Part shown: positions 32,287 to 42,199 of the stretch, in pieces | How positions within the stretch are numbered: the first letter of the stretch is position 1 | How the letters are laid out: each line of letters starts with the position of its first letter | DNA from: Deinococcus depolymerans | GTDB lineage: Bacteria > Deinococcota > Deinococci > Deinococcales > Deinococcaceae | Length of the DNA: 64,000 bases | Assembly (NCBI RefSeq): GCF_039522025.1 | Contig: NZ_BAAADB010000001.1 | Location: 11,887-75,886, forward strand | Direction of reading: 5' to 3' | Notes under the pieces: model-generated | The model's input: the letters and a program-made list of their open reading frames with translations, nothing else | The model's database searches: none | What the model was told of the DNA's origin: nothing | Made by a program: the position numbers and the translations under genes

Positions 32287-34002
32287 GGACTTCTGCAGCG
32301 GGCCCAGGAATTCGGGTTTGCCCTGAAGCGGCACGAGTTTCGCGACACTCAGCGGGAAACGGACGTCCTGGTCGCCGCGCGTGAGGACGACCGCGCCGGC
32401 ATTCAGGCGGGCGCGCGTGCCGGGCAGGTCACTCAGGGCGGCCAGCGGCACGAAGGCCTCGCGGCCGAACAGCCTGACCGTGACCGGCAGGCGGCGGTCG
32501 GCGACGGCGAGCGTGGCGGTGCGGGCCGTCACGTTCTGCACGTTCAGGCCGAGCGCGGCGGCCGCCTCGGTCAGCGGCAGGAACACCTGCCCGTCGGCGC
32601 TGCGGGCGCGGTCGGCGGCGTCCTGCGCCAGTTGCGCGGGCGTCCGGACGACCGGGGCCGGTGGGGGCGTGACCGGCGCCGGGGTGACGGGGGCCGGGGT
32701 GGACGGCGCAGGGGTGACGGGAGCCGGCGTTGAGGGAGTCGGGGTCGGGCGGGGGGTGGTCGGCGCCGGGGTGGGGCGGGGCGTGACGGGCTGGGGCGCG
32801 GGGACCGACGCGACCGGTTTCGGAGCGCTCAGCACGGCGGTCGCAGCGGCGCGGCGGGCCTGCGCCTGCACCTGCAGTTCGGCCTCGCTGGGCACGCGCC
32901 CCCAGGCGGCAGGGCTCGCGTGGAAGGTCGGCCAGGGGGCCACGGCCAGCGGCCGCTGCTTCTGCAGGATGTTCAGGCCGCCGCCGTCGGTCACGAAGTA
33001 GACGCTGCCCTGGTCGCTCACGCTGACGCCCAGGTCGATCTTCTTGCCGGTGCGGATCTGCCACAGGCCCTGCCCGGCCTTGCCGATGGCGTGGACGGTC
33101 CCGGAGAGGTCCGGCACGATCACGGTGCCGTCGCTGAGTTCGGCGGCGGTTCCGGCGATGCCCGCCCCGGCCTTGTAGGTCCATTCGAGTTCGCCGGTCA
33201 CGTTCACGGCGTACACGTTGCCGTCGTAACTGCCGACCACGACCAGGCCGCCGCTGGTCACGATGGGACTGGCGTTCACGAACAGGTTGGTCAGGTGCGT
33301 CCAGCGGGGCTGACCGTCCGGGCTCAGGGCGTGCAGGCGGCGGTCGCTGGACCCGAAGTACACGCTGCCGTCGGCGCCGATGGCGGGGCTGCTGAACACC
33401 AGCGATCCGGCCGCGTAGGTCCATTTCAGGCGGCCGTCCGGGGTGAGGGCGTGCATGCGGTTGTTCTGCGCGCCGAAATAGATGGTGCCGTCGGCCGCGA
33501 CGGCCGGACTGCTGAACACGGGCGCGCCGACCTTGAAGGTCCACAGGGTCTTCCCCTGGGCGTCCAGGGCGTGCACGGTGCCGCCGGCGGTGGCGACGAT
33601 CACGCTGCCGTCGGCGCGCAGGGCGGGCGTGGCGAAGATGTCACCGTCGAATTTGACCTTCCAGAGCAGTTTGCCGTTCGGGTCCAGGGCGTACAGGTGG
33701 TCGTCGTACGACGCGGCGAGGGTGACGCCCTGCGGCGTCACGACCGGGTAGGCGCGCCCGATGTCGCCGGTCAGGTAGGACCATTTCTCGCTGCCGCTGG
33801 CGTCGGTGCGGTGCACGCGGGCGTCCGAGCCGACGAAGGTCAGGTCTCCGCCGGCGCTGACGGTCACGCCGGAGATCACGCGGAGTTCCTTGAAGACCGA
33901 GACCTTCGGGGCAGTCTGGGTGGGGGTCTGCTGGGCGGTGGCGTGGGTGAATCCAGCCAGTGTCATCAGGGTGGAAAGGGCAAGTGCGTGGGTGATCCTC
34001 AT
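32284..34002 (-). CDS. Exported PQQ-repeat beta-propeller protein with Pro/Thr linker and copper-amine-oxidase-N-like domain, 572 aa
   Basis: Signal peptide MRITHALALSTLMTLAGF with a cleavage site near ATAQQ. Residues about 40-370 are a string of PQQ/BamB-like blades (GKLLWKVKFDGDIFATPALR, then GTVHALDAQG, GRLKWTYAAG, VYFGSSDRRLHAL and so on). A TPTPSTPAPVTPAPST-type linker follows near 400-455, then a C-terminal domain (DGQVFLPLTEAAAALGL, REAFVPLAALSDL) like the copper amine oxidase N domain of cell-wall proteins. It is probably a periplasmic or envelope scaffold; no enzyme activity is evident. AAGGAG lies 11 bases before the ATG. The stop codon is contributed by repeat copy 4. Confidence 0.8.
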   Translation of the reverse strand: MRITHALALSTLMTLAGFTHATAQQTPTQTAPKVSVFKELRVISGVTVSAGGDLTFVGSDARVHRTDASGSEKWSYLTGDIGRAYPVVTPQGVTLAASYDDHLYALDPNGKLLWKVKFDGDIFATPALRADGSVIVATAGGTVHALDAQGKTLWTFKVGAPVFSSPAVAADGTIYFGAQNNRMHALTPDGRLKWTYAAGSLVFSSPAIGADGSVYFGSSDRRLHALSPDGQPRWTHLTNLFVNASPIVTSGGLVVVGSYDGNVYAVNVTGELEWTYKAGAGIAGTAAELSDGTVIVPDLSGTVHAIGKAGQGLWQIRTGKKIDLGVSVSDQGSVYFVTDGGGLNILQKQRPLAVAPWPTFHASPAAWGRVPSEAELQVQAQARRAAATAVLSAPKPVASVPAPQPVTPRPTPAPTTPRPTPTPSTPAPVTPAPSTPAPVTPAPVTPPPAPVVRTPAQLAQDAADRARSADGQVFLPLTEAAAALGLNVQNVTARTATLAVADRRLPVTVRLFGREAFVPLAALSDLPGTRARLNAGAVVLTRGDQDVRFPLSVAKLVPLQGKPEFLGPLQKS

Positions 34003-34099
34003 CTGAAGGTAAGCTCCTTTACAGTCCCTTTACGGTAGGGCCATGGCGGGTGGCGGGGTGTGGACGCCTGTCAGGGTACGGCCTAAGATGCGAACTGTT

Positions 34100-34600
<501 letters not shown>

Positions 34601-34614
34601 CCCGCACCTTCCCT

Positions 34615-34645
34615 GGCCCCTGTCCTCGGACGGGGGCCTTCTTCT
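34615..34645 (+). terminator. Intrinsic terminator after the 166-aa exported protein
   Basis: GGCCCCTGTC at 34615-34624 pairs with GACGGGGGCC at 34629-34638 (one G-U) around CTCG, then TTCTTCT. Confidence 0.88.
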
Positions 34646-34749
34646 GCCGCGGTCCCCGCTGCGGCGGGCCGCACGGCCATCCAGGATAGGTGAAGGGCGC
34701 GTCAGACACCCTTATCCCCGGCAGCGGGCCGCTGCACTACCCTGTGGGC

Positions 34750-35661
34750 ATGACACGGGTGTGGGCAGGGCTGGTACTGGCAGGACTTCTGTGCGGGTGC
34801 GTGCCCGCGCCGCTGCAGGCTCAACCGGACGCGCTGCTGAACCTGCGGGCCGACCTGGCCACCCCGGCCGCCCGGCCCGTGACCGGCGAGCAGGGCCTGT
34901 ACCGTCCGCCGGGGCCGGGAACCCTGCGGGTGCAGGCGGACCGCGCGGCGTTCGTGACCAGCGTGGTCCTGCCGGCCTCGGGGGGCGCGCGGGTGCAGCC
35001 AGCCGTGAAGGTCGAGGCGGGCGTGCCGGTCACGGTGGCGCTGCCCGGCACGCTGGGATTCACGCAGGTGTTCACGGTGGCCAGCCTGGCCCCGCTGAAC
35101 CTGGACGGCGCGGCCGGCGCCCGCAGCGTGAAGGAGCTCTCGCGGGTGGTGCAGGCGGCCGCGACCGGCCTGCCGCGCGGGGCGTACACGGTCGCCACGA
35201 CCGTCTACCGGGTCGAGCCGCTGGGCACCCTGCGGGTCTCGGCCTTCCCGGCGGGCGCGCAGGTGCGCGTGAATGACCGGCCGGTGGGCCTGGCGCCGGT
35301 CACGCTGCCGGACCTGCCGGAAGGGCAGGTGACGGTCAGCGTGACGCTGGGCGGGTACCAGCCGTTCTCGCAGCGTGTCACGGTCCGCGCGGACGCCACG
35401 GCCGAGGTCGAGGCGGTCCTGCGGCCCGTGACGGGCACCCTGAGTGTCCGCAGTGACGTGCCGGCGCGGGTGTGGCTGGGGGACTGCGTGCTCGGCGAGA
35501 CGCCGCTGGACCTGCCCGCACGCCCCGGCGTGCTGCCGCTGAACGTGGTGCCGTTCGACCGCACCCTGAAAGCCCAGAACCTGCTGGTGCGCGTGAACGC
35601 CAACCGGGTCACGGCGCTTGTCTGCAGCGTGGCCGGTGAGTTCCGCTGCGAGGTCCGCTGA
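34750..35661 (+). CDS. PEGA-domain lipoprotein, 303 aa
   Basis: Lipoprotein signal (VWAGLVLAGLLCGC). A beta-rich N-terminal part (GPGTLRVQADRAAFVTSVVL) precedes two PEGA-type modules near 175-240 (GTLRVSAFPAGAQVRVNDRP, PEGQVTVSVTLGGYQPFSQR) and 245-290 (GTLSVRSDVPARVWLGD). PEGA domains are common in surface-layer and envelope proteins. TACCCT at 34738-34743 lies 6 bases before the ATG at 34750; the upstream in-frame extension to 34690 would spoil the signal peptide. Four cysteines remain in the C-terminal module, possibly disulfide-linked. Role otherwise unknown. Confidence 0.75.
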   Translation: MTRVWAGLVLAGLLCGCVPAPLQAQPDALLNLRADLATPAARPVTGEQGLYRPPGPGTLRVQADRAAFVTSVVLPASGGARVQPAVKVEAGVPVTVALPGTLGFTQVFTVASLAPLNLDGAAGARSVKELSRVVQAAATGLPRGAYTVATTVYRVEPLGTLRVSAFPAGAQVRVNDRPVGLAPVTLPDLPEGQVTVSVTLGGYQPFSQRVTVRADATAEVEAVLRPVTGTLSVRSDVPARVWLGDCVLGETPLDLPARPGVLPLNVVPFDRTLKAQNLLVRVNANRVTALVCSVAGEFRCEVR

Positions 35662-35714
35662 GCCCCCCGGCCTGAACGGGCGGCCGCGCGGCGGGTCGGT
35701 CGGTCGGTGCTCGC

Positions 35715-35806
35715 GGACCGGTGGCCTCCCGTGTGTTCCCGGACCGGTGGCCTCCCGTGTGTGTTCCCGGACCGGTGGCCTCCCGTGTGTGTTCCCGGAC
35801 CGGTTG
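35715..35806. repeat. Tandem minisatellite, four units of 26-28 bp
   Basis: GGACCGGTGGCCTCCCGTGT plus a short GT-rich tail repeats from 35715, 35741, 35769 and 35797 (last unit partial). Unit lengths 26, 28, 28; the difference is one GT. A (GGTC)3-like run sits just upstream. It lies between the PEGA lipoprotein and MBL genes. Confidence 0.85.
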
Positions 35807-35862
35807 CGCCTGCCGCGCGCCGCCCACGGTTGCAGCGCCGGGTCAGGCGCTACGCTGCCGGC

Positions 35863-36864
35863 ATGACTGCCGAGTCCGCCGCTCCGTTGCTGACGCCCGT
35901 GCTGGGTGACCTGTACGCCCTGCAGGTCCCGATTCCGTACCCCATGAAGTACGTGACGGTCCTGATCGACCGCCCACGGGGCGGGCCGGTCACGATGATC
36001 GACACGGCGCTCGATACGCCCGAGGCGCGTCAGGCCATCGAGGACGGCCTGGGCGCCCTGGGCCTGCACTGGTCGGACGTGGACCGTGTGATCATCACGC
36101 ACCACCACCCCGACCACTACGGGCTGGCGGGCGTGGTGGAGGAACGCAGCGGCGCGTCCGTTCACATGCTGGATGTGGAGATCGGGCGTGGGGAACGCTA
36201 CTGGCACCTGTGGGAGGAGTGGCTGCCCGGCCACCTGAAGCACATGCGTGACCACGGCCTGCCGGCCGAGTCCCTGAACGACATGGGTGCCGACAACCGC
36301 CGGGGCCGCGAGCGGGTTCACCCGGCCTCGCGCGTGCAGCCGCTGCGCGAGGGGCAGCACGTCACCCTCTCCGGCCTGGAGTGGGAGGTGCTGTGGCTGC
36401 CCGGTCACGCGGACGGGCACCTGGGCCTGTGGAACGAGGAGCAGAGCGTCCTGATCGCCGGGGACGCCATCCTGCCGCGCATCAGTCCGAACGTGGGCCT
36501 GTACGCGTACACCCGCCCGGACCCGCTGGGTGACTACCTGCAGACCCTGGGCAAACTGGAGGCCCTGAACCCGGCCCGCGCCGTCGTCGGGCATCACGGG
36601 CCGGTCATGGAGGGCGTGCAGGCCCGCGCGCGGGAACTGCGTGACCATCACCACGAGCGGCTGGATTTCATGAAGGCCGAGGCGGCCCGCGAGGCCCGCA
36701 GCGCCTACGACCTGTCGCTGGTGATGTTCAACCGCGACCTGAACGTCTCGGGGCGCCGCTTCGCGCTGGCCGAGACGCTCGCGCACGTGGAGCACCTGCG
36801 CCTGCTGGGGCAGCTGTACCGCACCTGGAACGAGCCGCGCGGCGTGTGGCTGTACCACGCGTGA
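35863..36864 (+). CDS. Metallo-beta-lactamase-fold hydrolase, 333 aa
   Basis: The binuclear metal site is complete: THHHPDHYG near 80-88, a later WLPGHADGHLG, GDAILP and the final VVGHHGPV histidine. The C-terminal helical extension (RARELRDHHHERLDFMKAEA) is typical of the lactonase/thioesterase-like group that includes RNA-unrelated cytosolic hydrolases. Substrate unknown. TACGCT at 35851-35856 is 6 bases before the ATG at 35863, which removes a long upstream artefact from the frame. No signal peptide, so cytosolic; antibiotic hydrolysis is unlikely. Confidence 0.85.
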   Translation: MTAESAAPLLTPVLGDLYALQVPIPYPMKYVTVLIDRPRGGPVTMIDTALDTPEARQAIEDGLGALGLHWSDVDRVIITHHHPDHYGLAGVVEERSGASVHMLDVEIGRGERYWHLWEEWLPGHLKHMRDHGLPAESLNDMGADNRRGRERVHPASRVQPLREGQHVTLSGLEWEVLWLPGHADGHLGLWNEEQSVLIAGDAILPRISPNVGLYAYTRPDPLGDYLQTLGKLEALNPARAVVGHHGPVMEGVQARARELRDHHHERLDFMKAEAAREARSAYDLSLVMFNRDLNVSGRRFALAETLAHVEHLRLLGQLYRTWNEPRGVWLYHA

Positions 36865-36872
36865 GGGTTTCA

Positions 36873-36931
36873 GGTTGATGGTTGAAGGTAGATAGACCGG
36901 GCAAGAGCCATCAACCGGCAACCTTCAACCA
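36873..36931. terminator. Double overlapping hairpin after the MBL gene
   Basis: GGTTGATGG (36873-36881) can pair with CCATCAACC (36908-36916), or TGGTTGAAGGT (36879-36889) with ACCTTCAACCA (36921-36931). The two stems share bases and exclude each other. The motif is related to the hairpin at 91-123. Confidence 0.55.
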
Positions 36932-36995
36932 TTCCCCCTACGGACCGTGGACCCCGTGACCGTCTCGGGTGCGCGTGGGCTCTATACTCCAGCGC

Positions 36996-37454
36996 ATGAC
37001 GGCCTCCCAGTCAGAGTTGCAGCGGATCATGACTGCGTTGCAAGAGAGCGGTTTGACCGTCGAAGCCGTCGAGGACGGCGCCCTGATCCAGGACGGCGAG
37101 ACGCGCGTGGCCCTGTTCGCGGAATCCGATCATCAGGGCGGCGTGATCGTGCGTCTGCACCTGGACCTCGACCTGTACGTCGAGGAGGACAGCCTGCCGG
37201 ACATCCTGATGGGCATGAACCTGATGAACCAGGGGCTGGACTACGGCGCGCTGAACCTCGACCCGGTCGAGCCGGACGAACCGGACGAGGACGCCCCGCT
37301 GACCTTCGCGGTGCTGGGCCGCAGCGTGCTGTGGCTGCCGGATCTGGGCGTGGCGGAACTCGACCGGCTGCGCGAACACCTGCGCCGCTTCGAGGCGGAA
37401 GTCACGGAGTCCGTCGAACGCACCCTGCACGGCAGCCGCGGCATGAGCGCCTGA
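36996..37454 (+). CDS. YbjN-domain-like protein, 152 aa
   Basis: A small acidic alpha-beta protein: ELQRIMTALQESGLTVEAVE, VRLHLDLDLYVEEDSLPDI, LMGMNLMNQGLDYGALNL, LTFAVLGRSVLWLPDLG. The order of strands and the asparagine-rich central helix resemble YbjN/sensory-transduction-regulator and secretion-chaperone-like folds, but the match is weak. ATG at 36996 is supported by TATACT at 36983-36988, 7 bases upstream. The TGA stop coincides with the first bases of repeat copy 5. Function unknown. Confidence 0.7.
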   Translation: MTASQSELQRIMTALQESGLTVEAVEDGALIQDGETRVALFAESDHQGGVIVRLHLDLDLYVEEDSLPDILMGMNLMNQGLDYGALNLDPVEPDEPDEDAPLTFAVLGRSVLWLPDLGVAELDRLREHLRRFEAEVTESVERTLHGSRGMSA

Positions 37455-37590
37455 GACGGATTCCGTTTGTTTCGTTCACAGATCGGAACACCACCGATCT
37501 GTCAACTCCACGTCCGGAACCCGCCTAGCTCCCACTCGCTTCGTTCGGATTGAATGAGCTTTGCAGCTCCTCCAATCGGAGTCCGTATGA
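37452..37590. repeat. Intergenic repeat copy 5 (139 bp)
   Basis: Runs from TGAGACGGATTCCGTTTGTTTCG to CGGAGTCCGTATGA, with hairpin B (ACAGATCGG...CCGATCTGT) first and the GGATTGAATGAGC...CCAATC arm second. The opening TGA is the stop of the YbjN-like gene. The next 205 bases up to 37796 hold no gene I can support; TACGCT near 37673 and TACATT near 37683 are possible promoter pieces for the gene at 37796. Confidence 0.8.
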
Positions 37591-37795
37591 CCTCCCGCCG
37601 ACTGTGTGCACGGGCGGCACCGGGCGTGGCCGTCTGTGTCCCTGCCCATGGTGTGGGCCGGACGTGGGGAGTACGCTCGGGAGGTACATTCCACTTCAGG
37701 AGCGGCGTCCGTCCGGTCGTCCCTGGCCCCCGTGCCGAGCAGGTCGGGTGGCCCTGTCCCGCAGGCGTGCGTGTCACGCGAAGGTGGTTGCTGTC

Positions 37796-38248
37796 ATGAC
37801 CCGATTCACCGATGGTCGTCCTGCCGCCGGGTCCCGCCCGGTCCGCCCGGGGCCGATGCCCCTGACCATGCTCAGCCGGGGCCGCGTGTACGGCCTGTTC
37901 CGCTCCCTCGGTGACGTGCAGGCCTGCACGGCGCGGCTGGTGAGCCTGGGGCTGGCGGGACAGTCGGTGCAGCTGCTGATGGGCGAGGACGGCGTGGCCG
38001 CGCTGGACTGCGACGGCCACCGGCACGGGCTGTGGGCGCGGCTGCTGCGGCTGATGCAGGGCATGACCGACGAACGCGCTCACGTGGAGCGGTACGTGGA
38101 GGCGCTCGGCTGGGGTGAGATCCTGCTGAGCGTGGACGTCGCCGGGCAGCCGGGGCAGGTGCCGCAGGTCGCGCAGGCGTTCCGGGACAGCGGGGCGCAC
38201 TTCGTGAACCACTACGGCCCCTGGGTGGTCGAGTCCCTCAGTGCCTGA
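37796..38248 (+). CDS. Uncharacterised small protein resembling the general-stress GsiB/YflT-type (DUF1269-like) fold, 150 aa
   Basis: After a basic Pro/Arg-rich start, GRVYGLFRSLGDVQACTARL, SLGLAGQSVQLLMGED, HVERYVEALGWGEILLSVDV and QVAQAFRDSGAHFVNHYGPW follow the strand-helix alternation of a duplicated ferredoxin-like stress protein that regulates or senses membrane stress. I see no catalytic residues. The start at the ATG 37796 has no clear ribosome-binding site, so upstream in-frame starts are possible. It converges on citrate synthase, separated by a perfect palindrome. Confidence 0.6.
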   Translation: MTRFTDGRPAAGSRPVRPGPMPLTMLSRGRVYGLFRSLGDVQACTARLVSLGLAGQSVQLLMGEDGVAALDCDGHRHGLWARLLRLMQGMTDERAHVERYVEALGWGEILLSVDVAGQPGQVPQVAQAFRDSGAHFVNHYGPWVVESLSA

Positions 38249-38278
38249 ACGCGCCGGGTCTCCCCTGGCCGCAACGGA

Positions 38279-38318
38279 AGGATGGCAGGCGCCCGGGGCC
38301 CCGGGCGCCTGCCATCCT
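38279..38318. terminator. 40-bp perfect palindrome between convergent genes
   Basis: AGGATGGCAGGCGCCCGGGG is followed directly by its exact reverse complement, with no loop bases. It ends 11 bases before the gltA stop codon on the other strand and starts 30 bases after the stop of the plus-strand gene, so it can terminate both. No T-run follows. Confidence 0.75.
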
Positions 38319-38329
38319 CCGCGCCGCTG

Positions 38330-39463
<1,134 letters not shown>

Positions 39464-39571
39464 GATGACCGAGGATACCACCCGCCCCCTTGACAGCGGG
39501 TTCACGCGACGTTCCCGCCGGGGTGACAGCGGCGCGGCCGGGGCAGGCGACTGGCCCTAGAATGCCCGGTG

Positions 39572-40138
39572 ATGAGTACCGCCGCTGCGCCCGCCCCCAC
39601 CGTGATTCTCGCCCTGGATACCGCCACGCCCTGGCTGACGCTGGCGCTGCGCTGGCCCGGCGGGGAGCGCGTGGTATCCCGCGAGGTGGGCCGCGCGCAC
39701 GCCGAACTTCTGCCCGGCGCGGTCGCCGAGCTGTTCGCGGGGGCGGGCCTGCCGCTGCGGGCCGATCTGGTGGTCATCGGGACCGGCCCCGGCTCGTACA
39801 CGGGCGTGCGGGTCGGCGCGAGCTACGCGCTGGGGCTCGCGCGGGTGTGGGGCGCGGCGGTGCGTGGCGTGAGCACCCTGGAGGCCCTGGTGACCGGGGA
39901 CGGCCCGCAGGCGGTGTCGATGGACGCCCGCAAGGGCAACGTGTACGGCGCGGCATACGACGTGAGGGCCGGCACGGTCGTGGGGGTGCGCCACGCCCCT
40001 GCCAAGCACAGCCTGGAGGACTTCGCGGCCCTGACCGCGCCTCTCCCCCATCACCGCGACCCCGCCCCGGACGGCCTGGCGCTGCTGCGCGCCGGACTGG
40101 CTCACGGCGCAGACAGGTGGGAACTGGCGTACCTGTAA
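39572..40138 (+). CDS. tsaB: tRNA N6-threonylcarbamoyladenosine biosynthesis protein TsaB, 188 aa
   Basis: ASKHA-fold partner of TsaD in making t6A at position 37 of ANN-decoding tRNAs. Key segments: ILALDTATPWLTLAL, ELLPGAVAELFAGAGL, VVIGTGPGSYTGVRVGASYA and VSMDARKGNVYGAAYD. Compared with E. coli TsaB the C-terminal part is short. TAGAAT at 39558-39563 lies 8 bases before the ATG at 39572; the GTG codon just upstream is a less likely start. No other t6A gene is adjacent. Confidence 0.92.
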   Translation: MSTAAAPAPTVILALDTATPWLTLALRWPGGERVVSREVGRAHAELLPGAVAELFAGAGLPLRADLVVIGTGPGSYTGVRVGASYALGLARVWGAAVRGVSTLEALVTGDGPQAVSMDARKGNVYGAAYDVRAGTVVGVRHAPAKHSLEDFAALTAPLPHHRDPAPDGLALLRAGLAHGADRWELAYL

Positions 40139-40313
40139 AGGGAGCGGCAGGGGAACGGAAGGTCGGCCCCGCTGCCCGGCTGTAACCGGCGTGTGACACC
40201 CCGCGCGTAGGCTTGGCGGGTCAGTTCTCAATCCGTTCTCCCGGCGGCCCGCGCCGGAACCCTGGCTGTTCCGGCCCCGGGGTGCGCCGCGCCTTGCTCC
40301 TGTGAGGTCCGTC

Positions 40314-42134
40314 ATGAACCGCGCCGCCCTGCTGTGCCTTCCCCTTCTGCTGGCCGCCTGCGCTCAGGCTCCGACTTCTCTCGCGCTGCGTGCGCAGGCG
40401 ACCGGCACGACAACCACGGGCAGCGCCACCGGGGCCGGCGTGACCCGCGCCTACACGCTGTACACCCCGGCGGCCGGAGCGGGCGCGGCCCGTCCACTGG
40501 TGGTCATGCTGCACGGCTGCACGCAGTCCCCGACGGATTTCGCGGCGGGCACCCGCATGAACGACCTCGCGGACACGCAGGGCTTTTTGGTGGTGTACCC
40601 GGAACAACCCGTCAGTGCCAACCAGAACAGATGCTGGAACTGGTTCGAACCGGCGCACCAGGCGCGCGGGCAGGGCGAACCGGCCGCAATCCGGGCCGTC
40701 GTGGACGCCGTGAAGGGCCAGGGGAACGTGGACGGCGCGCGGGTGTACGTGGCGGGTCTGTCGGCCGGCGCGGCCATGAGCGTGATCCTGGGAGCCACGT
40801 ACCCGGACGTGTTCAGCGGCGTGGGGGTCGCGTCGGGCCTGGAGTTCAGGGCGGCCACGACCTCCACGGCGGCGTTCACGGCCATGAGCAGCGGCGGCCC
40901 GAATCCGGACGCGCAGGGCACGGCGGCGTACACCGCGATGGGCGCGTTCAAGCGGACGGTGCGGACCATCGTGTTCCACGGCAGCAGCGACTCCACGGTG
41001 TCCCCCGTGAACGGCGATCAGGTGGCGGCGCAGTGGGTGCAGACGAACGACCTCGCGGACGACGGGCAGGACAACGGGAGTCGCAGCGCGGCGCAGGTCA
41101 CGACCCGTTCAGGCACGGTCAGTGGCGGCCGGGCGTACAGCGTGAAGTCCTTCGCGGGCGGCGTGGTCGAGCAGTGGTCGGTGACGGGCATGGGGCACGC
41201 CTGGAGTGGCGGGAGTACCGCCGGGTCGTACACGGACCCGCGGGGACCGGACGCCAGCGCGGAACTGTGGCGCTTCTTCAGTGCCGGCGGGCCGGGCGGG
41301 GGCGGCACGACGCCGGACACGACCGCGCCGGTCCTGAGCGTGTCCCCGGCGCCGGGCACGTACGTGGGACCGCTGACGGTCACGCTGGCCCTGAACGAGC
41401 CCGGCACCGTGTACGTCACCACGGACGGCAGCGATCCGGCCAGCAGCGCCTCGCGGGTCGCGCTGGTGGGCGGGGGCAGCGTCACGCTGACGAGCAGCGG
41501 CACCGTGCGGGCCTACGGGGTGGACACGGCGGGGAATGCGTCTGCGGCGCAGGCCTCCGCGTACACCCTGACGGCCGCGCCAGATACGTCCGTGTCGTTC
41601 AGTTCCGTGGCCTCCCAGGACGGGTACGTGGCGGCGAACACACCGTCCGCCACGACCGGCGGCTACGTGGTGACGTCCGGCGGGATCGGCGTGGGCGACA
41701 ACGCGGACGCCCCGTGGAAGGGGGTGCTGTCGTTCGACACGTCGAACCTACCGGACGGGGCAACCGTGACCGGCGCGACCCTGACGGTGCGGTACAGCCT
41801 CACCCCGAACGGCAATCCCTGGGCGGGCAACGCGGCCCTGGGAGCCGACGTGCGCAGCGGTTGCCTGGGGGCAGGCTGCGCGCTGGGCACCGACGACTTC
41901 GCGGCGGCCGTCACGGCGGGGGGCGCGGCCACGTTCACGGCCCCCCCGGGCACGGCGGCCGGCACCACGCTCAGCGCGGCCCTGAACGCGGCGGGCCTCG
42001 CGGCGATCAACCGGGTGGGCAGCACGCAGGTGCGCCTCGCCTTCATGGGCGGCACTGCCCGCAGCAACGGCCTGAGCGACTACCTCACGCTGGGCGAGGG
42101 CACGCAGGCCACGCTCCATCTCACCTACCGCTGA
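40314..42134 (+). CDS. Secreted PHB-depolymerase-family esterase lipoprotein with chitobiase-C and DNRLRE-like modules, 606 aa
   Basis: Lipobox LLAAC (lipidated C16). Alpha/beta-hydrolase domain to about 325: VVMLHGCTQSPTDFAAGTRM (oxyanion region), the nucleophile in VAGLSAGAAMSV near 150, TIVFHGSSDSTVSP for the Asp, and the catalytic His in GMGHAWSGG. A GGGG linker leads to a chitobiase/hexosaminidase C-terminal-type module (SPAPGTYVGPLTVTLALNEP) and then a DNRLRE-like beta module (GYVAANTPSATTGGYVVTSG). It should cleave polyesters or feruloyl/acetyl esters outside the cell. ATG at 40314 has GAGGT 5 bases upstream. Confidence 0.87.
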   Translation: MNRAALLCLPLLLAACAQAPTSLALRAQATGTTTTGSATGAGVTRAYTLYTPAAGAGAARPLVVMLHGCTQSPTDFAAGTRMNDLADTQGFLVVYPEQPVSANQNRCWNWFEPAHQARGQGEPAAIRAVVDAVKGQGNVDGARVYVAGLSAGAAMSVILGATYPDVFSGVGVASGLEFRAATTSTAAFTAMSSGGPNPDAQGTAAYTAMGAFKRTVRTIVFHGSSDSTVSPVNGDQVAAQWVQTNDLADDGQDNGSRSAAQVTTRSGTVSGGRAYSVKSFAGGVVEQWSVTGMGHAWSGGSTAGSYTDPRGPDASAELWRFFSAGGPGGGGTTPDTTAPVLSVSPAPGTYVGPLTVTLALNEPGTVYVTTDGSDPASSASRVALVGGGSVTLTSSGTVRAYGVDTAGNASAAQASAYTLTAAPDTSVSFSSVASQDGYVAANTPSATTGGYVVTSGGIGVGDNADAPWKGVLSFDTSNLPDGATVTGATLTVRYSLTPNGNPWAGNAALGADVRSGCLGAGCALGTDDFAAAVTAGGAATFTAPPGTAAGTTLSAALNAAGLAAINRVGSTQVRLAFMGGTARSNGLSDYLTLGEGTQATLHLTYR

Positions 42135-42141
42135 GGGGGCT

Positions 42142-42182
42142 GTGGGCTGTGGGAACACAGTGTCCTCCAACCCACAGCCCAC
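42142..42182. terminator. 12-bp-stem hairpin between the esterase and ABC exporter genes
   Basis: GTGGGCTGTGGG at 42142-42153 pairs with CCCACAGCCCAC at 42171-42182 around 17 bases. It lies between convergent genes; no T-run follows. Confidence 0.7.
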
Positions 42183-42199
42183 GTCCCAGATCCATCCGT

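Noticed and set aside
35715..35806. CRISPR array
   Set aside because: The units are contiguous with no unique spacers; it is a plain tandem repeat.
37554..37799. 81-codon ORF beginning in repeat copy 5
   Set aside because: It starts inside the repeat, has no ribosome-binding site or recognisable domain and ends just inside the next gene's start.
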